From Brenneria goodwinii (GTDB taxonomy: Bacteria > Pseudomonadota > Gammaproteobacteria > Enterobacterales > Enterobacteriaceae): 64,000 nucleotides of DNA. The notes under the pieces are model-generated. The model was not told the DNA's origin and made no database searches. It was given only the letters and a program-made list of their open reading frames with translations. The stretch lies in NCBI RefSeq assembly GCF_002291445.1, contig NZ_CP014137.1, forward strand, positions 2,356,001 through 2,420,000, written 5' to 3'. The position numbers and the translations under genes were made by a program. Positions 8,804-16,743 of the stretch are shown one piece after another. How positions within the stretch are numbered: position 1 is the stretch's first letter; the number at the start of each line of letters is the position of its first letter.

Positions 8804-9882
8804 CCGGCGGCATCATAGAGCGGCCAGAACGTTTCCCACTGTTGGTCCGCCAGCGTCTTATCGACAAAGCGGCCGTCGAACCACTCATCAACCGGATAAT
8901 CCCGGCGGATCAGCCCGGCGTTTTTGGCCCGCTGAATACTGTCTTCAAAGCTGCTGCGCAAAAACGCATCCAGCCGCGGAGAACTCTGGAAATTGAGATC
9001 GTCCGGATTCAACTCCTCCTCAAACAGCGACTGCGGGATCTGGCTCTGTTCCGACATCAAGGCGATATAATCCGGCAGATGCGCGGGATCGGCGATCCAG
9101 CGGGCATTTTCCACCAGCACGTTGACCAGTTGCTGCGTCGCCTGCGGATAGCGCTGAATAAAGTCCTCGGTCGCCAGCACCGCCGCCTGGGTGGTATTGG
9201 CGCGCCCCAGCGCGCTGCTGTTGGCCACAATATTGATGCCCTGCTTGCGCAAGGCCAGCAACCCGACGCCGCCCCACGCCGCATCCACGCGTTTGGCCGC
9301 CAGCGCGGCTTTACTGGCCGTCCAGTCCAGGTTAATCACCCGGATGTCCCGTTCATTAAGCCCGGCGCTTTTCAGCGCCCGTTCGAAAGAGAGCTGATCC
9401 GCCGTTCCTTTGTAGACGGCAACGCGCTTGCCGCGCAAATCTTCAATACGTTGGATACCCGATTCCGGCGTCGCCGCCAGATAAGAGTTTGCGCCGCGCG
9501 CCCCTATCAACACTTTGGTAGGCAACCCGCCGGCCCGGCCGATGATGGCGGCCAAATCGCCCAGGTAGACGACGTCCAACTGCTGGTTTGCCAGCGCTTC
9601 GTTAACCGCCGGCCCCGCGCCTTTGAAAAACAGCCAGTTAACTTTGATTCCCTGCGGTTCAAATACCGCTTCCAACTGGTGACGAATGTGCGCCAGCCCC
9701 AGCGGTCCACGGATAAACGGCTTGCTGCCCGCGCTCTGATCGGGCAGACCGATACGGATTTCCGCCGGCTTGCTCTCCGCGGCCTGCACTAAACCGCCGG
9801 CGAGCATAAGACCGATCAGCATCAGCGAACCCATCATGCGGCGGGTGAACATGCGCCAACGGTTTACTGCGCTTTTCTGCAT
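8791..9882 (-). CDS. Aliphatic sulfonate-type ABC transporter substrate-binding protein
   Basis: Periplasmic NitT/TauT/SsuA-family binding protein, about 363 aa. The ATG at 9882 is chosen because it has a GGAG site 8-10 nt upstream; an ATG 7 codons upstream is poorer. Signal peptide: basic N-region, hydrophobic stretch MMGSLMLIGLMLAGGLVQAA. Family blocks: DQSAGSKPFIRGPLGLAHI, LDVVYLGDLAAIIGRAGG, DLRGKRVAVYKGTADQL, VDAAWGGVGLLAL. It is transcribed away from the fused permease-ATPase-arylsulfotransferase genes and presumably feeds that transporter. The substrate (sulfonate or sulfate ester) is inferred from the neighbours. Confidence 0.85.
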   Translation of the reverse strand: MQKSAVNRWRMFTRRMMGSLMLIGLMLAGGLVQAAESKPAEIRIGLPDQSAGSKPFIRGPLGLAHIRHQLEAVFEPQGIKVNWLFFKGAGPAVNEALANQQLDVVYLGDLAAIIGRAGGLPTKVLIGARGANSYLAATPESGIQRIEDLRGKRVAVYKGTADQLSFERALKSAGLNERDIRVINLDWTASKAALAAKRVDAAWGGVGLLALRKQGINIVANSSALGRANTTQAAVLATEDFIQRYPQATQQLVNVLVENARWIADPAHLPDYIALMSEQSQIPQSLFEEELNPDDLNFQSSPRLDAFLRSSFEDSIQRAKNAGLIRRDYPVDEWFDGRFVDKTLADQQWETFWPLYDAAGQAQ

Positions 9883-10254
9883 TGTTTTCTCCACGAATAA
9901 CAAAATGTTGCCATCAAACTATTGTCATCAACCTACCGAAATACCGCGGCGCGCTTTAAATAACATTTCCAGCTTTGTTCAGTGAAAAAAAGCATAAACC
10001 CAATGGATTTCGCCCGGCATCAAGGCGGCGAATGCATGAATCCCACGGACTTACGCCAGTAAGTGACTGGGTTAATTAAGGAAAGTCCGCATAGAAGCCG
10101 CATAAAAGATGAAGCAATAAATAAGTCATCAGCCGGCAATCCCGCATATATGCATTTTTTGCACCGCCGCTATCGGATTAATGCATTGGCCTTCACGGCT
10201 AAAAACTGTTTTTTATTCCTTATTAATCCGCTTTGGCTGCTTTCGATACAGAAA
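9883..10254. other. Divergent promoter region with ERIC-core repeat
   Basis: 372 bp between the binding-protein gene and the fused-permease operon. At 10033-10077 it holds TGAATCCCACGGACTTACGC followed by CAGTAAGTGACTGGGTTAA, recognisable as the central palindrome of an ERIC element. The remaining sequence is AT-rich. Promoters for both directions must lie here, but I cannot place them with confidence. Confidence 0.55.
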
Positions 10255-11832
10255 ATGAATAAGGTTATTCCACTAAAAATGTCTCCGTTGACCTGGCCCG
10301 TCTTACCGGAAAAAGCGTTTTTTCCATTGGCGGTGCCGGTTGCCGTGCTGATGCTGTGGTACATCAGCAGTCAGTTGGGATGGATGCCGCCGCAGATCCT
10401 CCCTTCACCGGCGGCGGTGGCGCATACGGCCGTTGAGCTGTGGCAGGGCGATCTGCTGTCTCAGTTATTCGTCAGCCTGAATCACCTGTTCAGCGGCCTG
10501 CTGGCGGGGTTAGCGGCGGGCACCCTGCTGGGCGCGCTGATGGGCGCCTCGCCGCGCGCGGCCAGTCTGCTGCATCCGACCATCTATGCCCTGGCGCAAA
10601 TCCCGACGCTGGGCTGGATCCCGCTGTTTATGGTGCTGTTCGGCATCGACGATGGCCTGAAACTGGCCGTGATCGTCAAAGCGGTGATTGTGCCGGTTAC
10701 GCTGCACACCCAGAGCGGCGTAGGCAACATCCCCGCCTCATTATTGGAAGTGGCCCGGACGCTACGCCTGCCCTGGCATCAACGGCTGATTCGCCTGACG
10801 CTGCCGGCGATGCTGCCGGTGTGGCTGACCGGGCTGCGGCTGGCGCTGTCGCAAGCCTGGGTTTCGCTCATCGTGGTGGAACTGCTGGCGTCGTCGCAGG
10901 GCATTGGCTACCTGCTGGTTTGGGGTCGTCAGCTATTTCAGTTGGATATCGTGTTTGTCTGCATTGCGGTCATCGGTCTGGCCGGGCTAACGATGGAATG
11001 GGCGATTAACCAAATGGAAAAGCGCCTGGTTTACTGGCCGCATCCGCCGGTCAGCCGCCTTAATGCCACGCCTTCCCGCTGGCTGACGGGTTTACTCTTG
11101 CCCGTCGCGCTGCTGGCGCTCTGGCGCCATGCCAGCCTGTCCGGCTGGGTTGACGGCGTATTACTGCCGCCGCCGTACGAAGTCCTGCATACCCTGATTC
11201 AGGGGATTCGCGACGGCGTATTGGCGGACGCCATGCTGCACAGTCTGATGCGCGCGCTGGCCGGGGCGGCGGGCGGCGTAACCGCCGGCCTACTGCTTGG
11301 GATACTGCTGGGCCTCAGTTCGCGCGCCGATGCCTTGTTTACGCCGACCGTCGCCACGCTGCGCCAGATTGCCCTGTTCGCCTGGCTGCCGTTACTGACG
11401 GCCTGGGTCGGCAACGGCGAAGCGGGCAAAGTCGTCTTTGTGGCGCTGGCCTCTTTCTTTCCGATGCTGGTCGCCAGCCAGCGGGGAATTCGGCAGCGCT
11501 CTCTCCAGCTACAGGAGGTGGCGCAGGTGCTACAGCTTTCGCTGGCGGTTCGGCTGCGCGTGCTGATCCTGCCGGGGGCGGCGCCGTCCATCTTCGCCGG
11601 CCTGCGTCTGTCGCTGATTTATGCCTGGCTCGGCACGGTCGGCGCGGAATATTTCATGTCGTCGAACATCGGGATCGGCAGCCTGATGATCAATGCCCAG
11701 CAGTTGCTGGATATGCCCACCATCATCAGCGGCATGCTGCTGATCGGCATCACCGGAGCGATCATCGACCGCGCCGGTCTCACTCTGGAAAACCGTATGA
11801 CCCGCTGGCGCACCGCAGGAGAATCCGCATGA
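10255..11832 (+). CDS. Sulfonate-type ABC transporter permease, two permease domains fused
   Basis: About 525 aa from the chosen start, roughly twice the length of SsuC/TauC. Two complete permease halves are visible: the first with the loop LLEVARTLRLPWHQRLIRLTLPAML and the second with LQEVAQVLQLSLAVRLRVLILPGAAPSI, each carrying the EAA-type coupling motif and about five or six membrane segments. The frame is open to 10063; I chose ATG 10255 (MNKVIPL), with ATG 10279 also possible, since the upstream part is not membrane-like and neither start has a strong ribosome-binding site. It overlaps the ATPase gene by 4 nt. Confidence 0.85.
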   Translation: MNKVIPLKMSPLTWPVLPEKAFFPLAVPVAVLMLWYISSQLGWMPPQILPSPAAVAHTAVELWQGDLLSQLFVSLNHLFSGLLAGLAAGTLLGALMGASPRAASLLHPTIYALAQIPTLGWIPLFMVLFGIDDGLKLAVIVKAVIVPVTLHTQSGVGNIPASLLEVARTLRLPWHQRLIRLTLPAMLPVWLTGLRLALSQAWVSLIVVELLASSQGIGYLLVWGRQLFQLDIVFVCIAVIGLAGLTMEWAINQMEKRLVYWPHPPVSRLNATPSRWLTGLLLPVALLALWRHASLSGWVDGVLLPPPYEVLHTLIQGIRDGVLADAMLHSLMRALAGAAGGVTAGLLLGILLGLSSRADALFTPTVATLRQIALFAWLPLLTAWVGNGEAGKVVFVALASFFPMLVASQRGIRQRSLQLQEVAQVLQLSLAVRLRVLILPGAAPSIFAGLRLSLIYAWLGTVGAEYFMSSNIGIGSLMINAQQLLDMPTIISGMLLIGITGAIIDRAGLTLENRMTRWRTAGESA

Positions 11833-12638
11833 GTTCCATCACCAGCAACCACCCGCCGGTGGTGCAGTTTGAACATCTGAAAAAGCAATTCAACGTGAAG
11901 GGCCAGCCGTTAACGGTGATTGACGACTTTTCACTCTCCATTTACGGCGGCGAGCTCGTCGCCATTGTCGGCAGCAGCGGCTGTGGTAAATCCACGCTGT
12001 TGCGCATGCTGGTCGGGCTGGATAACGACTATCAGGGCCGCATTCTGGTCGACGGCATACCGGTAAACGGCATCAGCCGCGACCGGGGCATGGTATTTCA
12101 GGAGCCGCGGCTGTTTCCCTGGCTGACGGTGCGTCAGAACATCGCGCTGGGGCTGGCGCATGAGAAACAGAGCCGGGAGACGCGCGAACGCCTGATCGAC
12201 CATTTTATTCAGTTGGTCCATCTGGATGAATTCGCCGACGCCCTGCCCGCGCAGCTCTCCGGCGGTATGGCGCAGCGCGTCGCCATCGCCCGCGGGCTAG
12301 TGGCCAACCCGCGCATTTTAATGCTGGATGAACCCTTCGGCGCACTGGACGCCCTGACCCGCCAGCAGATGCAGCAGGAACTGCGGCGCATCCATCAGGC
12401 GGAAGGCACCACCACGCTGCTGGTCACTCATGATGTGGAAGAAGCGGTCTACCTGGCCGACCGCGTCGTGGTGCTGGCGCCGCGTCCGGGCCGTATCCGG
12501 CACATCGCCACGCTCGGCCAGCCGCATCCCCGCCAGCGGGACAGCCAGGCTTTTCACCAGCAGTGCAGCGAACTGCTGTCGCTGTTAACTCATCCCGTGA
12601 CGCCGGCGTCGCCGGCATCCTCTCTTACCCCTTTCTGA
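11829..12638 (+). CDS. Sulfonate-type ABC transporter ATP-binding protein (SsuB-like)
   Basis: 269 aa ATPase. Visible: Walker A GSSGCGKST, Q-loop MVFQEPRLFPWLTV, signature LSGGMAQRVAIARGL, Walker B ILMLDEPFGALD, switch LVTHDVEEA. The PRLFPWLTV segment is typical of SsuB/TauB proteins. Its start overlaps the fused permease stop (ATGA), and the arylsulfotransferase gene follows 13 nt later, so all three are probably one operon. Confidence 0.9.
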   Translation: MSSITSNHPPVVQFEHLKKQFNVKGQPLTVIDDFSLSIYGGELVAIVGSSGCGKSTLLRMLVGLDNDYQGRILVDGIPVNGISRDRGMVFQEPRLFPWLTVRQNIALGLAHEKQSRETRERLIDHFIQLVHLDEFADALPAQLSGGMAQRVAIARGLVANPRILMLDEPFGALDALTRQQMQQELRRIHQAEGTTTLLVTHDVEEAVYLADRVVVLAPRPGRIRHIATLGQPHPRQRDSQAFHQQCSELLSLLTHPVTPASPASSLTPF

Positions 12639-12651
12639 ATGGAGCTTTGCT

Positions 12652-14445
12652 ATGGGACATCCTTCCGTTTACCCCACGGGCACAACAATCTACGACCCGG
12701 AGAAGGCCTGGGGCGGTTACACCGTCTTTCAGGCGCTGGAAAGCGGCGCCGTGCTGATCGACATGAACGGAACCGAATTGCGTCTGTGGGAAGGTCTGCA
12801 CGGTTTTCCCAATAAAATTCTGCCCGGCGGCTATATTCTCGGCCATAGCGGCGAACGCGATTCACGCTACGGGATGCAGGATATGGTCGATCTGATTCAG
12901 GTTGACTGGGATGGCAATATCGTCTGGAAATTCAACGGTTATGAACAGATTAGCGATCCCGATCTTCCCAGCGAATGGATGGCGCGCGTCCATCATGACT
13001 ACCAGCGCAGCGGCAACCCGGTCGGTTACTATGCGCCGGGGCAAGAACCGCAGGCGATCGGCGGCAATACGCTGCTTCTGGCGCATAAGAATCTCTACAA
13101 CCCGCGTATCAGCGACAAGCTGCTGCTCGACGACGTGATTATCGAGGTGGACTGGCAGGGGAATATTCTGTGGGAGTGGCGTTGCAGCGATCACTTTGAT
13201 GAGCTGGGTTTCGACGACGCGGCAAAAACCGCCATCTACAATAATCCCAACATGCGCAAAAGCGGCGGCGGCATGGGCGACTGGATGCACATCAACTCGA
13301 TGTCGGCCCTCGGCCCCAACCCGTGGTTCGATCAGGGCGACGCCCGCTTCCACCCCGATAACATTATCTGGGACGCGCGCGAATCCAACATCATCGCCAT
13401 CATCGACAAGCAAAGCGGCAAGATCGTCTGGAAGCTGGGGCCGAACTACGACACGCCGCAGTTGAAACATCTGGGCTGGATCATCGGCCAACACCATGCC
13501 CATATGATCCCGGCGGGATTGCCCGGCGCCGGTAATATTCTGGTGTTCGATAACGGCGGCTGGGCGGGCTACGGCGCCCCTAACCCCGCTTCCGCCGACG
13601 GCGTTAAAAACGCCTGGCGCGATTATTCGCGGATACTGGAAATCAATCCGGTCACGCTTGATATCGTCTGGCGCTATTCGCCTTATGAAGCCGGCATCCC
13701 GCATCCTACCGACGCGTTCCGCTTCTACAGCCCTTACATCAGTAATATTCAGCGTCTGCCGAACGGCAACACGCTGATTAATGAAGGGGCGAACGGCCGG
13801 ATTTTTGAGGTGACGGTAGAGCACGATATTGTGTGGGAATATATCTCGCCGTACTGGGGCAAGACCGTTAACACCAATATGCTTTACCGGGCCTATCGCG
13901 TGCCCTACGACTGGGTGCCGCAGTTGGCGCGTCCGCGGGAGATCCCGGTGGAAGCGCCCGATAATACGCGCTTTCGTCAGCCGGGCGCCGCCCAGCCCGG
14001 TTTCGCCAGCGTTATCCGCGTCGACGGCGTGCGTCCTTATAAGAAAAGCGGCGATGCGCTGTGCGTGGCGACCGACAGCGAAGACCTGAAGCGCAGCCCC
14101 AAACTGTTTACCGTTAACCGCGCCCGCTTTGCGCCGCTGGATGAAGCAGAATGGGAAAACCTCAGCCGGCAGGCGGCGCCGCAGCTGTTGCTGGTCGGCG
14201 CGGAACGCTGCGTGCACTGTAAAAGTTTGTACCGGCAGTTGGAGACGGTATTGAACGACGACGCCTTCCGCCAGCTTGACAGCCGTTACCTGGATGCCGA
14301 TCGTCACACCGATTTAGCGCAACTGTTTGCGGTGCGAACGCTGCCTACGCTGCTGTGGCTGGAACAAGGCGAGGTGAAAGCGCGCATTAACGGCGTTCAG
14401 CAGCCGGAGGCTCTGCGGGCTTGGCTGCGGAATAATTTCATATAA
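12652..14445 (+). CDS. Arylsulfotransferase-family protein fused to a C-terminal thioredoxin-like domain
   Basis: 597 aa. Residues about 15-440 form an ASST-type beta-propeller: repeated VDWDGNIVWKF / VDWQGNILWEW blades, WMHINS (His213), GQHHAHM (His281, 282, 284), NILVFDNGGW and RLPNGNTLINEGANGRIFEV. Bacterial ASST enzymes move sulfate from a phenolic sulfate ester to another phenol through a sulfo-histidine. From about residue 500 there is a thioredoxin-like domain with CVHC (Cys520, Cys523) and a later VRTLPTLLW cis-proline-type motif. No signal peptide is seen, although characterised enterobacterial ASSTs are periplasmic. It is the last gene of the transporter operon, implying use of an imported aryl sulfate or sulfonate. 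Family assignment is good; substrate is unknown. Confidence 0.8.
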   Translation: MGHPSVYPTGTTIYDPEKAWGGYTVFQALESGAVLIDMNGTELRLWEGLHGFPNKILPGGYILGHSGERDSRYGMQDMVDLIQVDWDGNIVWKFNGYEQISDPDLPSEWMARVHHDYQRSGNPVGYYAPGQEPQAIGGNTLLLAHKNLYNPRISDKLLLDDVIIEVDWQGNILWEWRCSDHFDELGFDDAAKTAIYNNPNMRKSGGGMGDWMHINSMSALGPNPWFDQGDARFHPDNIIWDARESNIIAIIDKQSGKIVWKLGPNYDTPQLKHLGWIIGQHHAHMIPAGLPGAGNILVFDNGGWAGYGAPNPASADGVKNAWRDYSRILEINPVTLDIVWRYSPYEAGIPHPTDAFRFYSPYISNIQRLPNGNTLINEGANGRIFEVTVEHDIVWEYISPYWGKTVNTNMLYRAYRVPYDWVPQLARPREIPVEAPDNTRFRQPGAAQPGFASVIRVDGVRPYKKSGDALCVATDSEDLKRSPKLFTVNRARFAPLDEAEWENLSRQAAPQLLLVGAERCVHCKSLYRQLETVLNDDAFRQLDSRYLDADRHTDLAQLFAVRTLPTLLWLEQGEVKARINGVQQPEALRAWLRNNFI

Positions 14446-14533
14446 AACAAACTATTAATGTAACATATACCCCAACCCTCCCCTTGCCAACGGCGGGAGT
14501 AAATCAGGTGTTAGCTCCTCCCCCTGACAAGGG
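14446..14533. repeat. GC-rich CCCTCCCCTTGCC repeat, left flank of the structured repeat
   Basis: CCCCAACCCTCCCCTTGCCA followed by a second arm TCCTCCCCCTGACAAGGG. Related sequence flanks the other Tn5-ended copies (17639-17671 left; 51500-51528 left and 51860-51935 right) and continues on the right of this one (14868-14905). It is a separate short palindromic repeat into which the mobile element has inserted. Confidence 0.6.
14525..14533 (+). repeat. 9-bp target-site duplication, left copy
   Basis: TGACAAGGG immediately before the left inverted repeat. The identical 9-mer follows the right inverted repeat at 14868-14876. Nine base pairs is the duplication length made by Tn5/IS50-type transposases. 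Confidence 0.85.
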
Positions 14534-14867
14534 CAGTCTCTTAGTCACAAATGTAGGGGTTGTGACAGGGTTTGCCATTATCCGGCGTAAGAAATTATGC
14601 TGAGGAAGCGGAGGGCTCCCGAATGAACCGCATGGATGCGGTTCAAGCCAGTGCCGCGTCGGGAACGCGTCACTGGCGGTTCGGTAAGAGCGCTCCGGTT
14701 CCGAAGGCACCGCGCAGCGGCATAATTTAGCCGCAAGCCGGGGTTCATAGGGGGCTGGCGTTTGAGCCCCCTATGTCGGGCGCGTGCTGCGAGGCAGCAT
14801 GAAAATAGCGGCATTGTGGCGCACGAAACTATCTCCAAGTCCGCATAAAAATGTGACTAAGAGACAG
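14534..14867 (+). mobile_element. Structured miniature element, copy A (complete, Tn5/IS50-like ends)
   Basis: 334 bp without a coding gene. Left end CAGTCTCTTAGTCACA and right end TGTGACTAAGAGACAG are inverted repeats with one mismatch; CTGTCTCTTA is the start of IS50/Tn5 ends. A perfect 9-bp direct repeat flanks it. The interior folds into hairpins at 14625-14644, 14647-14677, 14746-14775 (11-bp stem) and 14784-14800. It is non-autonomous (MITE-like), presumably moved by an IS50-family transposase elsewhere in the genome. Confidence 0.85.
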
Positions 14868-14876
14868 TGACAAGGG
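14868..14876 (+). repeat. 9-bp target-site duplication, right copy
   Basis: TGACAAGGG directly after the right inverted repeat, identical to 14525-14533. Confidence 0.85.
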
Positions 14877-14983
14877 GGAGGCAGGGAGGGGGTCGTGGTC
14901 CTAACCCTTGCCAAAGGCAGGTTTGACCGAGACAGACACTTGCTCACCGTCGAGGTGCGAGGGTGCCTTACATTGGTTGAGGA

Positions 14984-15877
14984 TCAAGGGTTTGACGACC
15001 GCGCTTCCTTAAGAAGCCAGTTGGCAAAAATCTGTAGCGGACCGTCGCTTAATTGGATGGGTCCCGGCAGGATAAGGCAGAAAGTTTTGGAGATCGACTC
15101 GCCATCAGGCCAAGGCGCAACCAAACGGCCTTCCGCCAGTTCGGCCTCGACATAGAGACGTGGCACAAGTGCGACGCCGAGGCCGGCCAACGCCGCTTCG
15201 ATTTGCATGGAGTGAAGATCGTAACGGGCGCCCGTCGCAGGATTGGTCAGCGCGATCCCGATTTCCTGCGCATAGCGCTGCCAGGCGTCCGGGTTCTGGC
15301 GTCGATGCAGGCGCGGCAGTTCATCCAACGATAGCGCGCCTTTAGCTCTATCGAGAAGCGCTGGATGGCAAACCGGAACCAACGTCTCGTGCAGCAGCCG
15401 GTGCGTTCTCATTCCTGTCCATGCGGGATGCTCGAAATGGATCGCGGCATCGAAACCGCTGCCGGCAAGCACAAAAGGCTCCATCCGTTCGGCAAGATGC
15501 ACGATGATATTCGGATGCATTTCACGAAACCGCGCCAAGCGGGGAATGAGCCAGCGCATAGCAAAGGTCGGGATGGTGGCGATGTCGAGGCTCGCGCCGC
15601 CGCTGGGCTGCCCCATCAGATATTGACTGTCGCGCTCCAGCCGGTCGAGAGACTCACGAACCTGAACCGCATAACGCTCGCCATTCGGCAACAGCCGAAC
15701 TCGATTACCAACCCGTTCGAACAGCATGACGCCGAGAAAAGCCTCCAGCCGGCCTATCTGACGGCTGATCGCGCCTTCGGTCAGGGCCAGTTCGTCGGCA
15801 GCGCGAGCGAAGCTGCCATGACGAGCGGACGCCTCGAACGCCATGAGTGCGGAATTGCTGGGAATCTTGCGGCGCAT
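14984..15877 (-). CDS. LysR-family transcriptional regulator (GcvA-like)
   Basis: 297 aa. The DNA-binding domain is MAFEASARHGSFARAADELALTEGAISRQIGRLE (about residues 12-45), typical of the GcvA/AmpR subgroup, followed by a substrate-binding domain with IATIPTFAMRWLIPRLARF. It is divergent from the 16046 gene; a 28-bp palindrome in the space between is its likely operator. Together with the next two genes it forms a small module lying between two oppositely oriented structured repeats. Codon choice looks different from neighbouring genes by eye; not computed. Confidence 0.88.
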   Translation of the reverse strand: MRRKIPSNSALMAFEASARHGSFARAADELALTEGAISRQIGRLEAFLGVMLFERVGNRVRLLPNGERYAVQVRESLDRLERDSQYLMGQPSGGASLDIATIPTFAMRWLIPRLARFREMHPNIIVHLAERMEPFVLAGSGFDAAIHFEHPAWTGMRTHRLLHETLVPVCHPALLDRAKGALSLDELPRLHRRQNPDAWQRYAQEIGIALTNPATGARYDLHSMQIEAALAGLGVALVPRLYVEAELAEGRLVAPWPDGESISKTFCLILPGPIQLSDGPLQIFANWLLKEARSSNP

Positions 15878-15926
15878 GAGCGGCCCCCGACATGATGGTT
15901 CGGCATTCGATGCGCCGTTACCTTGA

Positions 15927-15954
15927 CATTAGATCACTGAAGCATGATCCAATG
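15927..15954. promoter_or_regulatory. 28-bp palindrome, probable operator of the divergent LysR regulator
   Basis: CATTAGATCA-N8-TGATCCAATG: ten-base arms with one mismatched pair. The core GATCA-N8-TGATC contains a T-N11-A-type LysR motif. TTGACA at 15923-15928 overlaps the left arm as a possible minus-35. It lies between the LysR start (15877) and the 16046 gene. Confidence 0.65.
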
Positions 15955-16045
15955 TCGATTTATAGACGGATAGCGGCAGCTTACCATGAGAAAATATCAA
16001 TGAGAAACAAGACCGGGAAGTGCCGTGTTTGCGATTGGAGGGGGT

Positions 16046-16594
16046 ATGATGATCTATACGGTAGAATGCAGCTTTGCCGATCCAGGCAGCGAAGCGGAAT
16101 GGAACGACTTTTACAGTTGGGACAAATTGCCAGCCCTCATTTCGGTGAACGGTTTTCATACCTCGCAGCGTTTCAAGGCGGTGAGTCGCGGCTGCCCCGT
16201 CTATCTCGCCATCCATTCGATTGACGGCCTCGCTGTTCTGACGGGTGAGGAGTATCGCCAAAAGGGCGGCGGCAATTTCGCACGTTGGCAACCGCATATC
16301 ACCGATTGGCACCGAAACCTCTACGACGGCGTCGAGCGAGCGCCAGCCATTGGCGAGGGCGAATATCTGGCGTTGAGCGCAACAGGCCCCGAACCGCTGA
16401 TCCGGTTGGGCCTCACCCCATACGCGCTGCACGCGGTCGCCATGGAAAAATTCCCAGAATACCGCTGGTTCGCCAAGGTGGACCGCGCCATGGCGCCTGA
16501 CATCGAGCAACTGCCGGAAGATGTCCAGGTCTATGCGCCGATGACGAAACAATTAACGAGTGGCGACAATACCGCCGCAGCAAAGGCAAGGTAG
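16046..16594 (+). CDS. Conserved hypothetical protein (possible dimeric alpha/beta-barrel fold)
   Basis: About 182 aa. The frame opens at 16025, but a strong GGAGGGGG site at 16037-16044 supports a start at ATG 16046 or the adjacent ATG 16049. It begins MIYTVECSFADPGSEAEWNDF, then YSWDKLPALISVNGFHTSQRF, and has a repeated-half pattern (YLAIHSIDG, YLALSATGP) suggesting two ferredoxin-like halves. I cannot name its family with certainty and assign no activity. It probably shares a promoter region with the LysR gene and is followed by the metallo-hydrolase gene. Confidence 0.7.
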   Translation: MMIYTVECSFADPGSEAEWNDFYSWDKLPALISVNGFHTSQRFKAVSRGCPVYLAIHSIDGLAVLTGEEYRQKGGGNFARWQPHITDWHRNLYDGVERAPAIGEGEYLALSATGPEPLIRLGLTPYALHAVAMEKFPEYRWFAKVDRAMAPDIEQLPEDVQVYAPMTKQLTSGDNTAAAKAR

Positions 16595-16743
16595 GCTCGT
16601 ATGCCGAATGTCACGATCTTCATCCCCGCAGACAGGATGCCGCCATAAGACGCCATACCAACCTCACCGCGCGTACCCGTTGCTTTGGTTATGACGCATC
16701 GAGCATCCACGCGCGAAATTAAGCGAATGTCTGGAGAAAAACG

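Noticed and set aside
12862..14307. A 481-codon antisense open frame across the arylsulfotransferase gene
   Set aside because: Composition of a shadow frame (Arg/Val/His/Ala-rich), no ribosome-binding site, no recognisable domain; the sense frame has clear ASST and thioredoxin motifs.
14671..14690. CGGTTCGG-type sequence in the structured repeat as a tRNA T-loop
   Set aside because: No acceptor stem, anticodon arm or CCA end can be arranged around it. No tRNA or rRNA gene was found in the window.
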